64,000 bases of DNA from Algoriphagus mannitolivorans DSM 15301. GTDB taxonomy: Bacteria > Bacteroidota > Bacteroidia > Cytophagales > Cyclobacteriaceae. Positions 41,965-50,150 of this stretch are shown piece after piece (position 1 is the first letter of the stretch; each line of letters starts with the position of its first letter). The notes beneath the pieces are model-generated. The model saw only the letters and a program-made list of their open reading frames with translations, ran no database searches and had not been told where the DNA came from. The stretch spans positions 186,001-250,000 of the forward strand of contig NZ_AUBV01000008.1 in assembly GCF_000429425.1 (NCBI RefSeq). Reading direction: 5' to 3'. Position numbers and translations under genes: made by a program.

Positions 41965-44715
41965 CTATTTTTTCCTAAGCAAAAAGGTTCCAAAAACCGC
42001 CTCCCCATCAATGGTCAATCCCTTGATTTCCACCACCACGGGTCCATCCGAATCATTGGAATAAAAACTGATCGTCACTTCTCCTTTTTCATCCGTCACC
42101 AAATAGGGATCCCAAAGTAAAGTTTGTCGATCGTCTTTTTCCACGGCTTCATTAATTTGGGAGTAATCCACTGGGAAAAAGTTTCGACTAGGCTGCAATC
42201 CTTCAATGGTAAATTCCTGAAATCCAGGAGGACGATCTGTCAGAGTTGGCTTTAGATTTTCTTTGAGATACACTGCGATGACCCCATTTTTCCCTTGATC
42301 ACCTAAGGTCGAAACCATACGATTGACTACTTCTACCCGATCAATATCAAATGGATTAATGGTCCGCAAATTATCTGCTGCAGTGGTCTCACCACTAGCG
42401 ATCCGAATGATCCCGTTCACAATCACCACCGGCTCCATATTACCTGTGGCCGATACAGCACCTCCCCTGATCCTAATATTTTGCTGACCGCTTGCTCCTG
42501 TCGTGGTGACCCGCATTCCCGGCACCTGACCAGCCAAGCTATTGACCAAATCTGAGGTATTACCTGTTTTGGTAAGTTTTTCGCCAGGAATCACAAAGTC
42601 AGGCTCCCCATAGATGGCAGAACTCTTGACGGAAGTAGAATCTTTAACCGGCTTCGAAACAGGGATCGGCTCTGGTTCCCGGATGGGTTTTGCCAAAGTC
42701 GTTACAGCCGGGAATTTAACCCCGGCAGGAAGGGCAATTGGAGCGGCAAGTTGCTGATCCAATCGGACATTCAGGGGCTTGCCCTTTTTATCGGTTGCCG
42801 ACATGGCCAGTTTCATAGGTCCATAAAATTCAGCCCCATCGAGTGAAAATTGCCCGTTTAAATTGGATTCCAATTGGATCATTCCCTCGAAATCATTGAC
42901 AAAAGCAGTTATTTCAGTTCCTACTCCTTTTCCTTTATCGTCCGAGACCATTCCCGGGAAACTCAAAATAGTCTGAATAGGATAGGAGAATCGATCCAGA
43001 CCTTGAGATTCAGGAATGTTTTGGAGACTCAATCCTTCATGGATTTCATGCGTTCTTTGAATGGGGACGATTTGCTCGGCATCCCAAACCCCAGCAGAAA
43101 TTCTAGCTTGAGCAGGATTTCCCTTTGCGTCTTTTACTCGAATGGTAAGTGTTACTTTTTCCCGATTTCCAAAATTAACCGGGGATGTCTCTACGGAAAT
43201 GCCCTGATTTTTCCAAGTGGAAACAGCCTCTCCCGGAATGATCCGCTTATAAGGGTCCAAAATGGTCAAAGGCTGTAGAAAATAGGAATCTGGACCATAA
43301 TTTCTCATCCAATTGGTATAGGCCCTAAGAAAATAGCTGTCCTTATTCAAAGAATCCGGGATGTTGAAGTCCCCCACAACAATCCCATCTTGGATAAGAA
43401 ACTTCTTCCTAAGAATCAGGTCCCGGTCTGTTGAAATCAATTCCACATGGAGAATTTTACTCAGCTCATCTTTTAAATAGGGATTTCCATATCTGAAATA
43501 GCCTTTGAAATACAACTGGTCTCCAGCATAGTAATAGGGTTTATCTGTGTGCAGATAGACCTTCTCCTGATAATTTTTGGCCGTCTTGGCTAAGTCCTGA
43601 AGCTGAATTGCCTTTTCTGCATTGTAATCCAATGGAAGTAGATTGGAAATTCTCTTTCGGTCCATATCTCCGGAGAAAATGACATCCTGTGGATTCAGCA
43701 CCATGCCATTGTCTTTGATTTTGACTCTTCCTCCATTCACTTCCAGCCAAGAAATGGGATAAGGGGCATCTTTGTAGGTATTAGCTTGGGCAAATCCCTT
43801 TTGGTAGTGTATTTCAATCCTCCCTTTGAGGTTAAGAAAATAGGTGCCCGGAGGGCTCGTGGGAGTCACCAGAGGTTCTGCTTTGTAGGGAACAACAGAT
43901 TTCCCCAGTTCATTGGCAAAAATATCCGAACGCATATTCATGCTGGCAGAACCTCCCCCCTTGTCTCCATATAGGTAAAAGCCTTCTTTTTCAGCAGCTC
44001 CATTCAACAGAGCTCGGAACATATTCATGGGGGATTTCCGGTAAACATCTGCCCGGTTTTTCTCCCAGGTAGTTTTTTGAATTTCTGAACCCGGATTCAT
44101 TTCTTCAAATCTCGCAGCACCCACGATTCTAAAACTGGTGGGCGAGTCGTAAAAATCCCTTAGGTTGAAGGTGATTTTGTAGCCCAAATAATGGTTTTCG
44201 ATTTCCAGAGGAATTTCAGCTTTAGCTATAAAAGCATTTTTCTCGGTTGAGGCCGGAAAATCAATGACCCATGGATTGAGAATCTGGGTTTTGGCCGCAG
44301 CCTCATCAATTCCGATAAAGAGGTTCTGAAACTTCCGAAGATCTCGTTCCCAAGATTTATCCCGAGAAGCTTTGATTTCCACATCACTCAAGTCCTGCGC
44401 AAAAGGCTTCAGAGCCATATTGACCGTTAACTTTCCGCCTGGATTGAGTGTGACACTTTTGGTCTCCGCTGTATAGCCCATGAAAGAAAAACCAAGCTCA
44501 ACAGGTCCCGCTTCAAGCCCCGAAAGGGTGTAGTTCCCCTCCATATCCGTAACTGTGGAGACTGTCGTGTTATTGATAAACACGTTGCAAAACGGTAAGG
44601 TCTCGCCCGTCTCGGCATCTTTTACCACTCCGGTAATCGTTCCGGTCTGGGCATGGGTCAGGGAAGAAAGAAGGAGAAGAAAGGGAAAGAGTAAAAGTAA
44701 ATTCCTGAAATTCAT
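41965..44715 (-). CDS. CarboxypepD_reg / MG2-like / TonB-plug protein lacking a barrel (paralogue A)
   Basis: A 916-residue secreted protein: signal peptide (ending LTHAQT), a CarboxypepD_reg-like domain (about 23-110, GVVKDAETGETLPFCNVFIN), a region with the macroglobulin MG2-like segment YLHTDKPYYYAGDQLYFKGY (about 395-415), a second macroglobulin-like part, and a TonB-dependent receptor plug domain near 690-800 (LAGQVPGMRVTTTGASG, then VVIVNGIIRI). A 22-strand TonB barrel is missing; the protein ends about 110 residues after the plug in an SFYSNDSDGPVVVEI segment. Tandem with a paralogue of the same layout upstream. The function is unknown, but plug-plus-macroglobulin proteins like this are widespread in Bacteroidota. 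Confidence 0.8.
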   Translation of the reverse strand: MNFRNLLLLFPFLLLLSSLTHAQTGTITGVVKDAETGETLPFCNVFINNTTVSTVTDMEGNYTLSGLEAGPVELGFSFMGYTAETKSVTLNPGGKLTVNMALKPFAQDLSDVEIKASRDKSWERDLRKFQNLFIGIDEAAAKTQILNPWVIDFPASTEKNAFIAKAEIPLEIENHYLGYKITFNLRDFYDSPTSFRIVGAARFEEMNPGSEIQKTTWEKNRADVYRKSPMNMFRALLNGAAEKEGFYLYGDKGGGSASMNMRSDIFANELGKSVVPYKAEPLVTPTSPPGTYFLNLKGRIEIHYQKGFAQANTYKDAPYPISWLEVNGGRVKIKDNGMVLNPQDVIFSGDMDRKRISNLLPLDYNAEKAIQLQDLAKTAKNYQEKVYLHTDKPYYYAGDQLYFKGYFRYGNPYLKDELSKILHVELISTDRDLILRKKFLIQDGIVVGDFNIPDSLNKDSYFLRAYTNWMRNYGPDSYFLQPLTILDPYKRIIPGEAVSTWKNQGISVETSPVNFGNREKVTLTIRVKDAKGNPAQARISAGVWDAEQIVPIQRTHEIHEGLSLQNIPESQGLDRFSYPIQTILSFPGMVSDDKGKGVGTEITAFVNDFEGMIQLESNLNGQFSLDGAEFYGPMKLAMSATDKKGKPLNVRLDQQLAAPIALPAGVKFPAVTTLAKPIREPEPIPVSKPVKDSTSVKSSAIYGEPDFVIPGEKLTKTGNTSDLVNSLAGQVPGMRVTTTGASGQQNIRIRGGAVSATGNMEPVVIVNGIIRIASGETTAADNLRTINPFDIDRVEVVNRMVSTLGDQGKNGVIAVYLKENLKPTLTDRPPGFQEFTIEGLQPSRNFFPVDYSQINEAVEKDDRQTLLWDPYLVTDEKGEVTISFYSNDSDGPVVVEIKGLTIDGEAVFGTFLLRKK

Positions 44716-44725
44716 GGAGCTGGTT

Positions 44726-47338
44726 TTAGTTTTCTTGGCCTGTAGGTTTATTCAAAACGAATCTACCCATCAAAGGCTTCCCAAGATCGGAAATTCCTCT
44801 GATTTCCACCAGAATAGGCCCTGTAGGATCATTCAATTCAAATTCTAAGGAAGTCAAGAGGCTGGAGGGGTCTGTGACCAAATTGGGTCTCCACAGGAGA
44901 GTAGGCCGAAAAGGTTTGAGCCAAGGTTTTTCCTCCCGGTATTTTTCGGCTTCCAGAAATGGCAAATACTCCGAAAAACCTTTGAATTTGAACAGGGTGT
45001 AGTTGTTCAAATTTTTGGCTTGCTCTGCACCTGATTTCAGAAAAATAGAGATAATTCCATTTCTCCCCTGATCTCCATATTGGGGAACCAATCCTCGGAT
45101 CACTTCCACTCTTTCGATGTTGAAAACATTGATTCCCTCTAAGGCATTGTAGGCTCCAGAGCTGCCCCCTCCTGCCAGAGTCAGCCCTGAGACTGCATTG
45201 ACCGGATTTCCATTGACCAAAATCAAGGGTTCACCACTCCTAAAACGGATTGAAACATTCGGTGGAGTCCCGCTCACCTGCATCCCAGGAACCTGTCCTA
45301 CTAAGGCATATAGAAATTGAATCGTGGACCCATTCAGGAAAAGATCTTTGGTCTCTACGACTTTGTGAGGTCTTCCATAGATCATGGGTCCAATACTTGC
45401 CTCTCTTTTCTCCTCAATGACTGCTTCTTCCAGTAAAATCTCCCCTTCCTGTAGAGGTCCCATCGGAATCGACGGGGATTTTACTTTTCTGGGGACGATT
45501 TCAGGAAACTGGTATTGCTTTGGAATCCAGGAGTCTTGGTAGTTTTTCACCTCCAAACTCACATTCCGAATCGGCTGACCTTTTTTGTCCGTAGCCTGGA
45601 CATTGATTTCAAATTCCCCTTGAAAGGACGAAGGAGGCATTTGGAATTTCCCGTCCAACCCTGTCCCAAATGCCCTGATGTCCTCATAGCCATTGATAAA
45701 GGCCTTCAAATTTCCCTCTACCGGAGCACCCCTATCATCCAGCAATTGCCCATGAAGGACTATGCCTTTTTCCAGCGGAAATTCGAATTCTTTTGGCTCT
45801 AAGGAAGAAAATTGTAAGGCCATTGCATCAGAAATAGGCTCGATTTCGGGTATAAAACCTGTTTGATTCAGATCCACGACCGATACCGAGAGATTGGAAG
45901 CCAGAGGTCTTCCATTTTCATCCTGCACCATGACATTCAGTTTAACCTTTTCTCCAGCTTGGTAAATCTGCTTTTCCGAAAACACCATAACTCCCTGACT
46001 GATATCTTCAGGAATACTTCCAAAAGTTTCATCCCGTGGATCCAAAATTTGAATAGGCTGGACAAATGTCCCTTTCGGATAATTTTTACTCCAAGCCGTG
46101 TAAGCTTTGAGGAAAAAGCTCCCCGAACCGGTAAAATCAGCTGGAAGGGTAAAATATCCTGAGGCAATTCCACTTTTGATTTCTACAAGCTCATGCTGCC
46201 AGAGATAACCTGTGGAATCCACCAGCTCCAGATGGAGAACCTTGCTCAACTCTTCCTGAAGCAAGGGACTTCCGTAGGCAACATAGCTTTTGAAATAGAC
46301 CTGTTCGCCTTTCCAGTAGCTTGATCGGTCGGTATGAAGGTAAACTTGCTCCTCCATGGCTTGAGGGCTTTTCTCCAAATTCGCAAGCTTGATCAGCCGA
46401 TCCGCATTGAAATTAGAGGGAATACCGAAGATGGGATTGTATTCTGAAAAATCTCCTCCCAAAACCAATTCATCCGGTCTTATTGGACTCCCATCCAGAT
46501 GAAGCGCCAACTTATCGCCCTGATAGCCAATCTCTCCTTGAAAACCTCCAGCCGAAATTTGAGTGGGTTGGTTGAATTCCAAATAATATTCCCCAGGATT
46601 CTCTCCCATGGAAACCGAAGGATTAGGATTGTTTTTGGTGAAATCCGTTTTCCCTTCCATCAGGGAGGCTAGAAAGAAGTTGGGAGTTTTTTGGTAAATG
46701 GCTAAACGATTCCGCTTTTTAGCTTCCTCCGTTCCCACTTGCTCCGGCAGCTCAAAATAAGTCGGAGTGATTATGAGTTGGGATCCAGATCCTAAAATGT
46801 AGGGTTCAAAATAGACTGTGACGAGGTAGTATGTCCAATTATTGGAAAAAAACAGAGGTCCAGCTGAAGAAACCCGAACCGATTTATCTGCTTGGGTTTC
46901 AAAGATCACTTTGTCTGGGTTGAGTAAACCGATTTCCTGCTTTTTAAAGTCTCGGCCTACAAAATCCACCATCACTTGATCCAGAAGTTTTTCTCGGCCT
47001 TTGCCATTTAGGTATTCAGGCTTGGGAGAGAAATTATCCAAATGAGTCAAGGAGATCTTTAGCTCCTGAATTCCCTTTACAACAATGAATTCAGAAAAAT
47101 CCTGGTAGCCAAATGATCTGGCCTGAATATTCCATTTTCCCTCAGGAACTCCCAGAATCATGAAATTCCCTAAAGAATCGGTGAAGGCCTGATAAGTAGT
47201 GTTGGGAATAAATACGTGGAGTTCGGCCAATGGGGCTCCGGTTTTTTGATCTTCCACCTTTCCGACAATCCGGCCATTCTGCGCTTGGAGACTAAAAAAA
47301 GTCCCCAGAAACCATGCTACAAGAGCAATTCTTTTCAT
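44726..47338 (-). CDS. CarboxypepD_reg / MG2-like / TonB-plug protein lacking a barrel (paralogue B)
   Basis: An 870-residue paralogue of the adjacent gene with the same architecture: signal peptide (ending LQAQNG), CarboxypepD_reg-like domain (about 22-100, GKVEDQKTGAPLAELHVFIP), MG2-like segment YLHTDRSSYWKGEQVYFKSY, a macroglobulin-like middle, and a plug domain (LVGQVPGMQVSGTPPNVSIR, then LILVNGNPVNAVSG) followed by VEVIRGLVPQYGDQGRNGI. It also lacks a beta-barrel and ends with an EFELNDPTGPILVEI segment. The stop lies 10 bp before the paralogue A start, so they are a tandem duplication in one operon. They may form or decorate an outer-membrane assembly, but this is inference. Confidence 0.8.
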   Translation of the reverse strand: MKRIALVAWFLGTFFSLQAQNGRIVGKVEDQKTGAPLAELHVFIPNTTYQAFTDSLGNFMILGVPEGKWNIQARSFGYQDFSEFIVVKGIQELKISLTHLDNFSPKPEYLNGKGREKLLDQVMVDFVGRDFKKQEIGLLNPDKVIFETQADKSVRVSSAGPLFFSNNWTYYLVTVYFEPYILGSGSQLIITPTYFELPEQVGTEEAKKRNRLAIYQKTPNFFLASLMEGKTDFTKNNPNPSVSMGENPGEYYLEFNQPTQISAGGFQGEIGYQGDKLALHLDGSPIRPDELVLGGDFSEYNPIFGIPSNFNADRLIKLANLEKSPQAMEEQVYLHTDRSSYWKGEQVYFKSYVAYGSPLLQEELSKVLHLELVDSTGYLWQHELVEIKSGIASGYFTLPADFTGSGSFFLKAYTAWSKNYPKGTFVQPIQILDPRDETFGSIPEDISQGVMVFSEKQIYQAGEKVKLNVMVQDENGRPLASNLSVSVVDLNQTGFIPEIEPISDAMALQFSSLEPKEFEFPLEKGIVLHGQLLDDRGAPVEGNLKAFINGYEDIRAFGTGLDGKFQMPPSSFQGEFEINVQATDKKGQPIRNVSLEVKNYQDSWIPKQYQFPEIVPRKVKSPSIPMGPLQEGEILLEEAVIEEKREASIGPMIYGRPHKVVETKDLFLNGSTIQFLYALVGQVPGMQVSGTPPNVSIRFRSGEPLILVNGNPVNAVSGLTLAGGGSSGAYNALEGINVFNIERVEVIRGLVPQYGDQGRNGIISIFLKSGAEQAKNLNNYTLFKFKGFSEYLPFLEAEKYREEKPWLKPFRPTLLWRPNLVTDPSSLLTSLEFELNDPTGPILVEIRGISDLGKPLMGRFVLNKPTGQEN

Positions 47339-47367
47339 ATTAAAAGTTTTGAACGCCTTAAAAATAA

Positions 47368-47394
47368 AAAAGCTCCAAATTAAATGGAGCTTTT
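47368..47394 (-). terminator. Rho-independent terminator after the gltX operon
   Basis: Stem AAAAGCTCCA (47368-47377) with TGGAGCTTTT (47385-47394), 7-nt loop; the minus-strand side continues in TTATTTTT. It ends the gltX/61-residue protein transcript before paralogue B. Confidence 0.85.
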
Positions 47395-47415
47395 AGTTAG
47401 ATTATTTTAATTTTT

Positions 47416-47601
47416 TTAAGAATCCTGAAGATCGTCTCGGTCTTTCAACTTTTTGTCTTCTACATTCTTGTTCAGGAATTCATTGATTTTATCGATCGGT
47501 AAGGTGGAAGAAATCTCCCCAAAGGAATTGATTTCCATCTTGAATCCTTTGAGTTCTTCGTGAACCTTCGGGTCTGACTCTTTTTTCTTTTTCTTGCTCA
47601 T
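47416..47601 (-). CDS. Small lysine-rich protein downstream of gltX
   Basis: A 61-residue charged protein, MSKKKKKESDPKVHEELKGF at the start and NEFLNKNVEDKKLKDRDDL near the end, with no membrane segment. Its ATG follows the gltX stop by a single base, so it is translated from the gltX mRNA. I know of no function, but a gene of this kind next to gltX appears typical of this lineage (from memory). A strong terminator follows. Confidence 0.75.
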   Translation of the reverse strand: MSKKKKKESDPKVHEELKGFKMEINSFGEISSTLPIDKINEFLNKNVEDKKLKDRDDLQDS

Positions 47602-47602
47602 G

Positions 47603-49141
47603 TTATCCTACGATAGGTAATTGATCTAACGCAAAGCGGATTCTTTTGGCCACTTCTTGTGAACCTAAGATAGCAAAAACCTCCATCAAATCAGGACCAC
47701 CACCCATTCCGGTCACCGCCAAACGCACGGCTTGCATCACTTTTCCCAGCTTGATTCCCTCGGCTTCCGCGGTTGATTCCAGCAGGCTTTTCGCACTTAC
47801 TGCATCGAATGTGCCAGTAAATCCATCCAAAGCCACGGCGTAACTTCCAAGCAGGTTCACCGCATCGGTATTCCATTTTTTGGCGGCTACTTCGGAATCA
47901 AATTCGGAAGGGGCGATTAGGATAAAGCGGCTTTCCTTCCACAGTTCGGCAGGGAAAGTCACCCTGTCTTTGACCAGATTAACAATAGCTGTGGCCTTTT
48001 CAGCCGGAATATCTACTCCCTCAGCTTTTGCAAAGGCAGTTAAGAAATTACCCAGCTCTTCGCTTGGCTTGGATCTTAGGTATTGTTCATTGAACCACCT
48101 GGCTTTAGCGATGTCAAACTTGGTTCCTGACTTGCCGATCCGATCTATGGTGAATGCTTCCACAAGCTCCTCCAAGGAAAAGATCTCCCGGTCATCTCCG
48201 GGATTCCAGCCTAAGAAAGCTAGGAAGTTCAGAAATGCATCCGGCAAATAGCCTTGCTCCCGGAAGCCTGGAGAATTTTCTCCAGTTACCGGATCTGTCC
48301 AATTCAAAGGGAAAACCGGGAAGCCCAACTTATCCCCATCCCGCTTGCTCAATTTGCCATTGCCATCCGGCTTCAGCAATAAAGGCAAATGCGCAAACTG
48401 AGGCATGGTGGATTCCCAGCCAAAGAACTTATATAACAATACATGCAAAGGTGCAGATGGCAACCATTCTTCTCCGCGGATCACATGGGTAATTCCCATC
48501 AGGTGGTCGTCCACGATATTTGCCAAATGGTAGGTTGGCATGCCGTCTGATTTCATCAGGACTTTGTCGTCCAAGGTGGAGCTATGCACCATCACCCAAC
48601 CACGAATTAGGTCATTCAGTCGAACTTCTTCTTTCAAAGGGATTTTCACCCTAATCACATAAGGATCTCCAGATTCCAATCTGGCCTTCACTTCTTCGGC
48701 AGGAAGAGTAAGGGAGTTTTTCATCTGGGTACGGGTGATGCCATTGTACTGAGGCTGAACGACACGAGCAGCAGTCAAGCGCTCCCGCATGGCTTCGAGC
48801 TCCTCAGCGGTATCAAAGGCATAGTAGGCATGGCCCTTCTCTATTAAGTCCAAGGCGTACTGCTTGTACATTTCCTTGCGCTCCGATTGCCGGTAAGGTC
48901 CTACGTTGCCGGGCTTCCAGGGGCTTTCCTCCGGAGCAATGCCCAACCATTCCAGAGATTCCTTGATGTAGTCCTCTGCTCCAGGCACAAATCTACCCTG
49001 ATCAGTATCCTCAATTCGGAGTAGGAATTTCCCTCCCATTTTTTTGGCAAAAAGGTAGTTATACAAGGCAGTTCGGACACCTCCGATATGGAGTGGTCCT
49101 GTAGGAGATGGGGCGAATCGTACGCGAACTTCTCTGGACAT
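47603..49141 (-). CDS. gltX: Glutamate--tRNA ligase
   Basis: Class I aminoacyl-tRNA synthetase charging tRNA-Glu. The 512-residue protein begins RVRFAPSPTGPLHIGGVRTA, carrying the HIGH motif (HIGG), and has the KMSKS-type loop GKLSKRDGDK, the Rossmann fold and the helical anticodon-binding C-terminus (KVMQAVRLAVTGMGGGPDL). It has no anticodon extension of unusual length. It is followed by a 61-residue protein gene and a terminator, and preceded by an exact TATCTTTG -7 box. Confidence 0.96.
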   Translation of the reverse strand: MSREVRVRFAPSPTGPLHIGGVRTALYNYLFAKKMGGKFLLRIEDTDQGRFVPGAEDYIKESLEWLGIAPEESPWKPGNVGPYRQSERKEMYKQYALDLIEKGHAYYAFDTAEELEAMRERLTAARVVQPQYNGITRTQMKNSLTLPAEEVKARLESGDPYVIRVKIPLKEEVRLNDLIRGWVMVHSSTLDDKVLMKSDGMPTYHLANIVDDHLMGITHVIRGEEWLPSAPLHVLLYKFFGWESTMPQFAHLPLLLKPDGNGKLSKRDGDKLGFPVFPLNWTDPVTGENSPGFREQGYLPDAFLNFLAFLGWNPGDDREIFSLEELVEAFTIDRIGKSGTKFDIAKARWFNEQYLRSKPSEELGNFLTAFAKAEGVDIPAEKATAIVNLVKDRVTFPAELWKESRFILIAPSEFDSEVAAKKWNTDAVNLLGSYAVALDGFTGTFDAVSAKSLLESTAEAEGIKLGKVMQAVRLAVTGMGGGPDLMEVFAILGSQEVAKRIRFALDQLPIVG

Positions 49142-49203
49142 GGGAATAAAATTCTGGACAAATAACCCGAAAAATCGGGCATGGGTTTCTAGAAATCAGG
49201 GGG

Positions 49204-49211
49204 CAAAGATA
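49204..49211 (-). promoter_or_regulatory. -7 box of the gltX promoter
   Basis: Minus strand TATCTTTG (49204-49211), an exact TAnnTTTG match, about 63 nt before the gltX ATG. No clear -33 TTTG is seen upstream of it. Confidence 0.45.
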
Positions 49212-49341
49212 GGGAATTGTGGAGGAAAGGGGGAAAGATTGGAAAAGAAGAGAGTAAGGTGCTGAAAAAATTTAATTCATTGAGGGATTAGACTTCTCGA
49301 AATGGATGAGATTCAAACAAATACCATTATCTAAAATATAA

Positions 49342-49361
49342 TTGGTGTATATTTACACCAA
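49342..49361 (+). promoter_or_regulatory. Operator palindrome of the parDE toxin-antitoxin pair
   Basis: Arms TTGGTGTATA (49342-49351) and TTTACACCAA (49352-49361) form a 20-bp inverted repeat with one mismatched pair, ending 12 bp before the parD ATG. It overlaps a TATATTTA stretch that fits a -7 box. Type II antitoxins usually repress their own promoter through such a site, so this is the expected ParD operator; binding is inferred. Confidence 0.65.
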
Positions 49362-49373
49362 ATATGCGCAGCT

Positions 49374-49610
49374 ATGGCACGACAAACAATCACTGTAACT
49401 GAACCGAATGATCGCTGGTTGAAACAGAAAATTGAGGAAAATGAATATGCCAGCAAAAGTGAATTAATCAACGATCTTATCCGTAGACAGAGAGAGCTAG
49501 AATCAGAACGAAATTGGCTTAGGAACGAACTGATCAAAGGGGAAAAAAGTGGCCTGTCCACTAAATCAATGGCTGAGATTCTGGAAGAAGCCAAAAAACG
49601 GTCCAAATAA
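49374..49610 (+). CDS. parD: ParD family antitoxin
   Basis: A 78-residue ParD-type antitoxin: an N-terminal ribbon-helix-helix (TITVTEPNDRWLKQKIEENE, then YASKSELINDLIRRQREL) and a charged C-terminal tail (ILEEAKKRSK) that would wrap the toxin. The gene is preceded by a palindromic operator and followed after 5 bp by a ParE-family toxin gene. It opens the AT-rich island between gltX and the ribosomal protein genes. Confidence 0.85.
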   Translation: MARQTITVTEPNDRWLKQKIEENEYASKSELINDLIRRQRELESERNWLRNELIKGEKSGLSTKSMAEILEEAKKRSK

Positions 49611-49615
49611 ATCCC

Positions 49616-49888
49616 ATGCCGTATTCACTTAGTCTTCAGGCTGAGGAAGACCTGATACAAATCTACCTTTACGGATTGCATAGGTTTGGAGAAATTCAAG
49701 CTGAGCGCTACTTCCATTCCCTGGAAAAAACCTTTGAGAGGATAGCCAAAAATCCTGAAATGTACCCAATGGCTGATGAAATAAGGGTTGGCTATCGATT
49801 TTGTTTACACGGGTCACACACCATCTATTTCAAGGAGTCAGAGCAAATTCAGATCATTCGAATAATCGGAAGACAGCAGTTTCGTTGA
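49616..49888 (+). CDS. parE: ParE family toxin
   Basis: A 90-residue RelE/ParE-fold toxin: LSLQAEEDLIQIYLYGLHRF, the central arginine-containing RVGYRFCLHGSHTIYF and the C-terminal IIRIIGRQQFR. ParE toxins usually poison DNA gyrase, RelE members cut mRNA; the family cannot be fixed by eye, though the ParD partner favours ParE. It is 5 bp downstream of parD and followed by a terminator hairpin. A similar C-terminus (RIIGKQRFY) recurs as a fragment 3 kb downstream. Confidence 0.85.
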   Translation: MPYSLSLQAEEDLIQIYLYGLHRFGEIQAERYFHSLEKTFERIAKNPEMYPMADEIRVGYRFCLHGSHTIYFKESEQIQIIRIIGRQQFR

Positions 49889-49957
49889 TCTTTATGGACA
49901 ATACCTTACTGAGGGAATTATTTTTTTGAAAAAAGTTCTAAGATTCAGATTAACACT

Positions 49958-49984
49958 AGGTGGAATTTGTAATTCCACCTTTTT
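49958..49984 (+). terminator. Rho-independent terminator after parE
   Basis: A perfect 10-bp stem AGGTGGAATT (49958-49967) with AATTCCACCT (49971-49980), TGT loop, then TTTT. It lies 70 bp after the parE stop. The same bases can be read as the start of a small ORF. Confidence 0.7.
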
Positions 49985-50136
49985 ACCCTAATGAATTTGC
50001 AATTGTACTTCTTTCATTTGGTCAATTACCAGTAACATGGGAAAGAGATTATTTCAAAAATGGTAAAAAAAATTACCTGAAAACTATTGACTTATTTACT
50101 CCAATTTCTCACATTCAAGAAGTTTTTAATCAATAA
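49960..50136 (+). pseudogene. Unassigned 58-codon ORF or gene fragment
   Basis: From a GTG at 49960 (first in-frame codon after a TAG) to a TAA at 50134-50136 the frame stays open for 58 codons and reads like real protein: LLSFGQLPVTWERDY, then FKNGKKNYLKTIDLFTPISH and IQEVFNQ. It ends 15 bp before the broken lipoprotein gene. There is no ATG start and the first codons lie in the terminator hairpin, so it is best taken as the 3' remnant of a lost gene, though a GTG-started small protein is possible. I do not recognise the family. Confidence 0.4.
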
Positions 50137-50150
50137 CCTAATTACATTTT

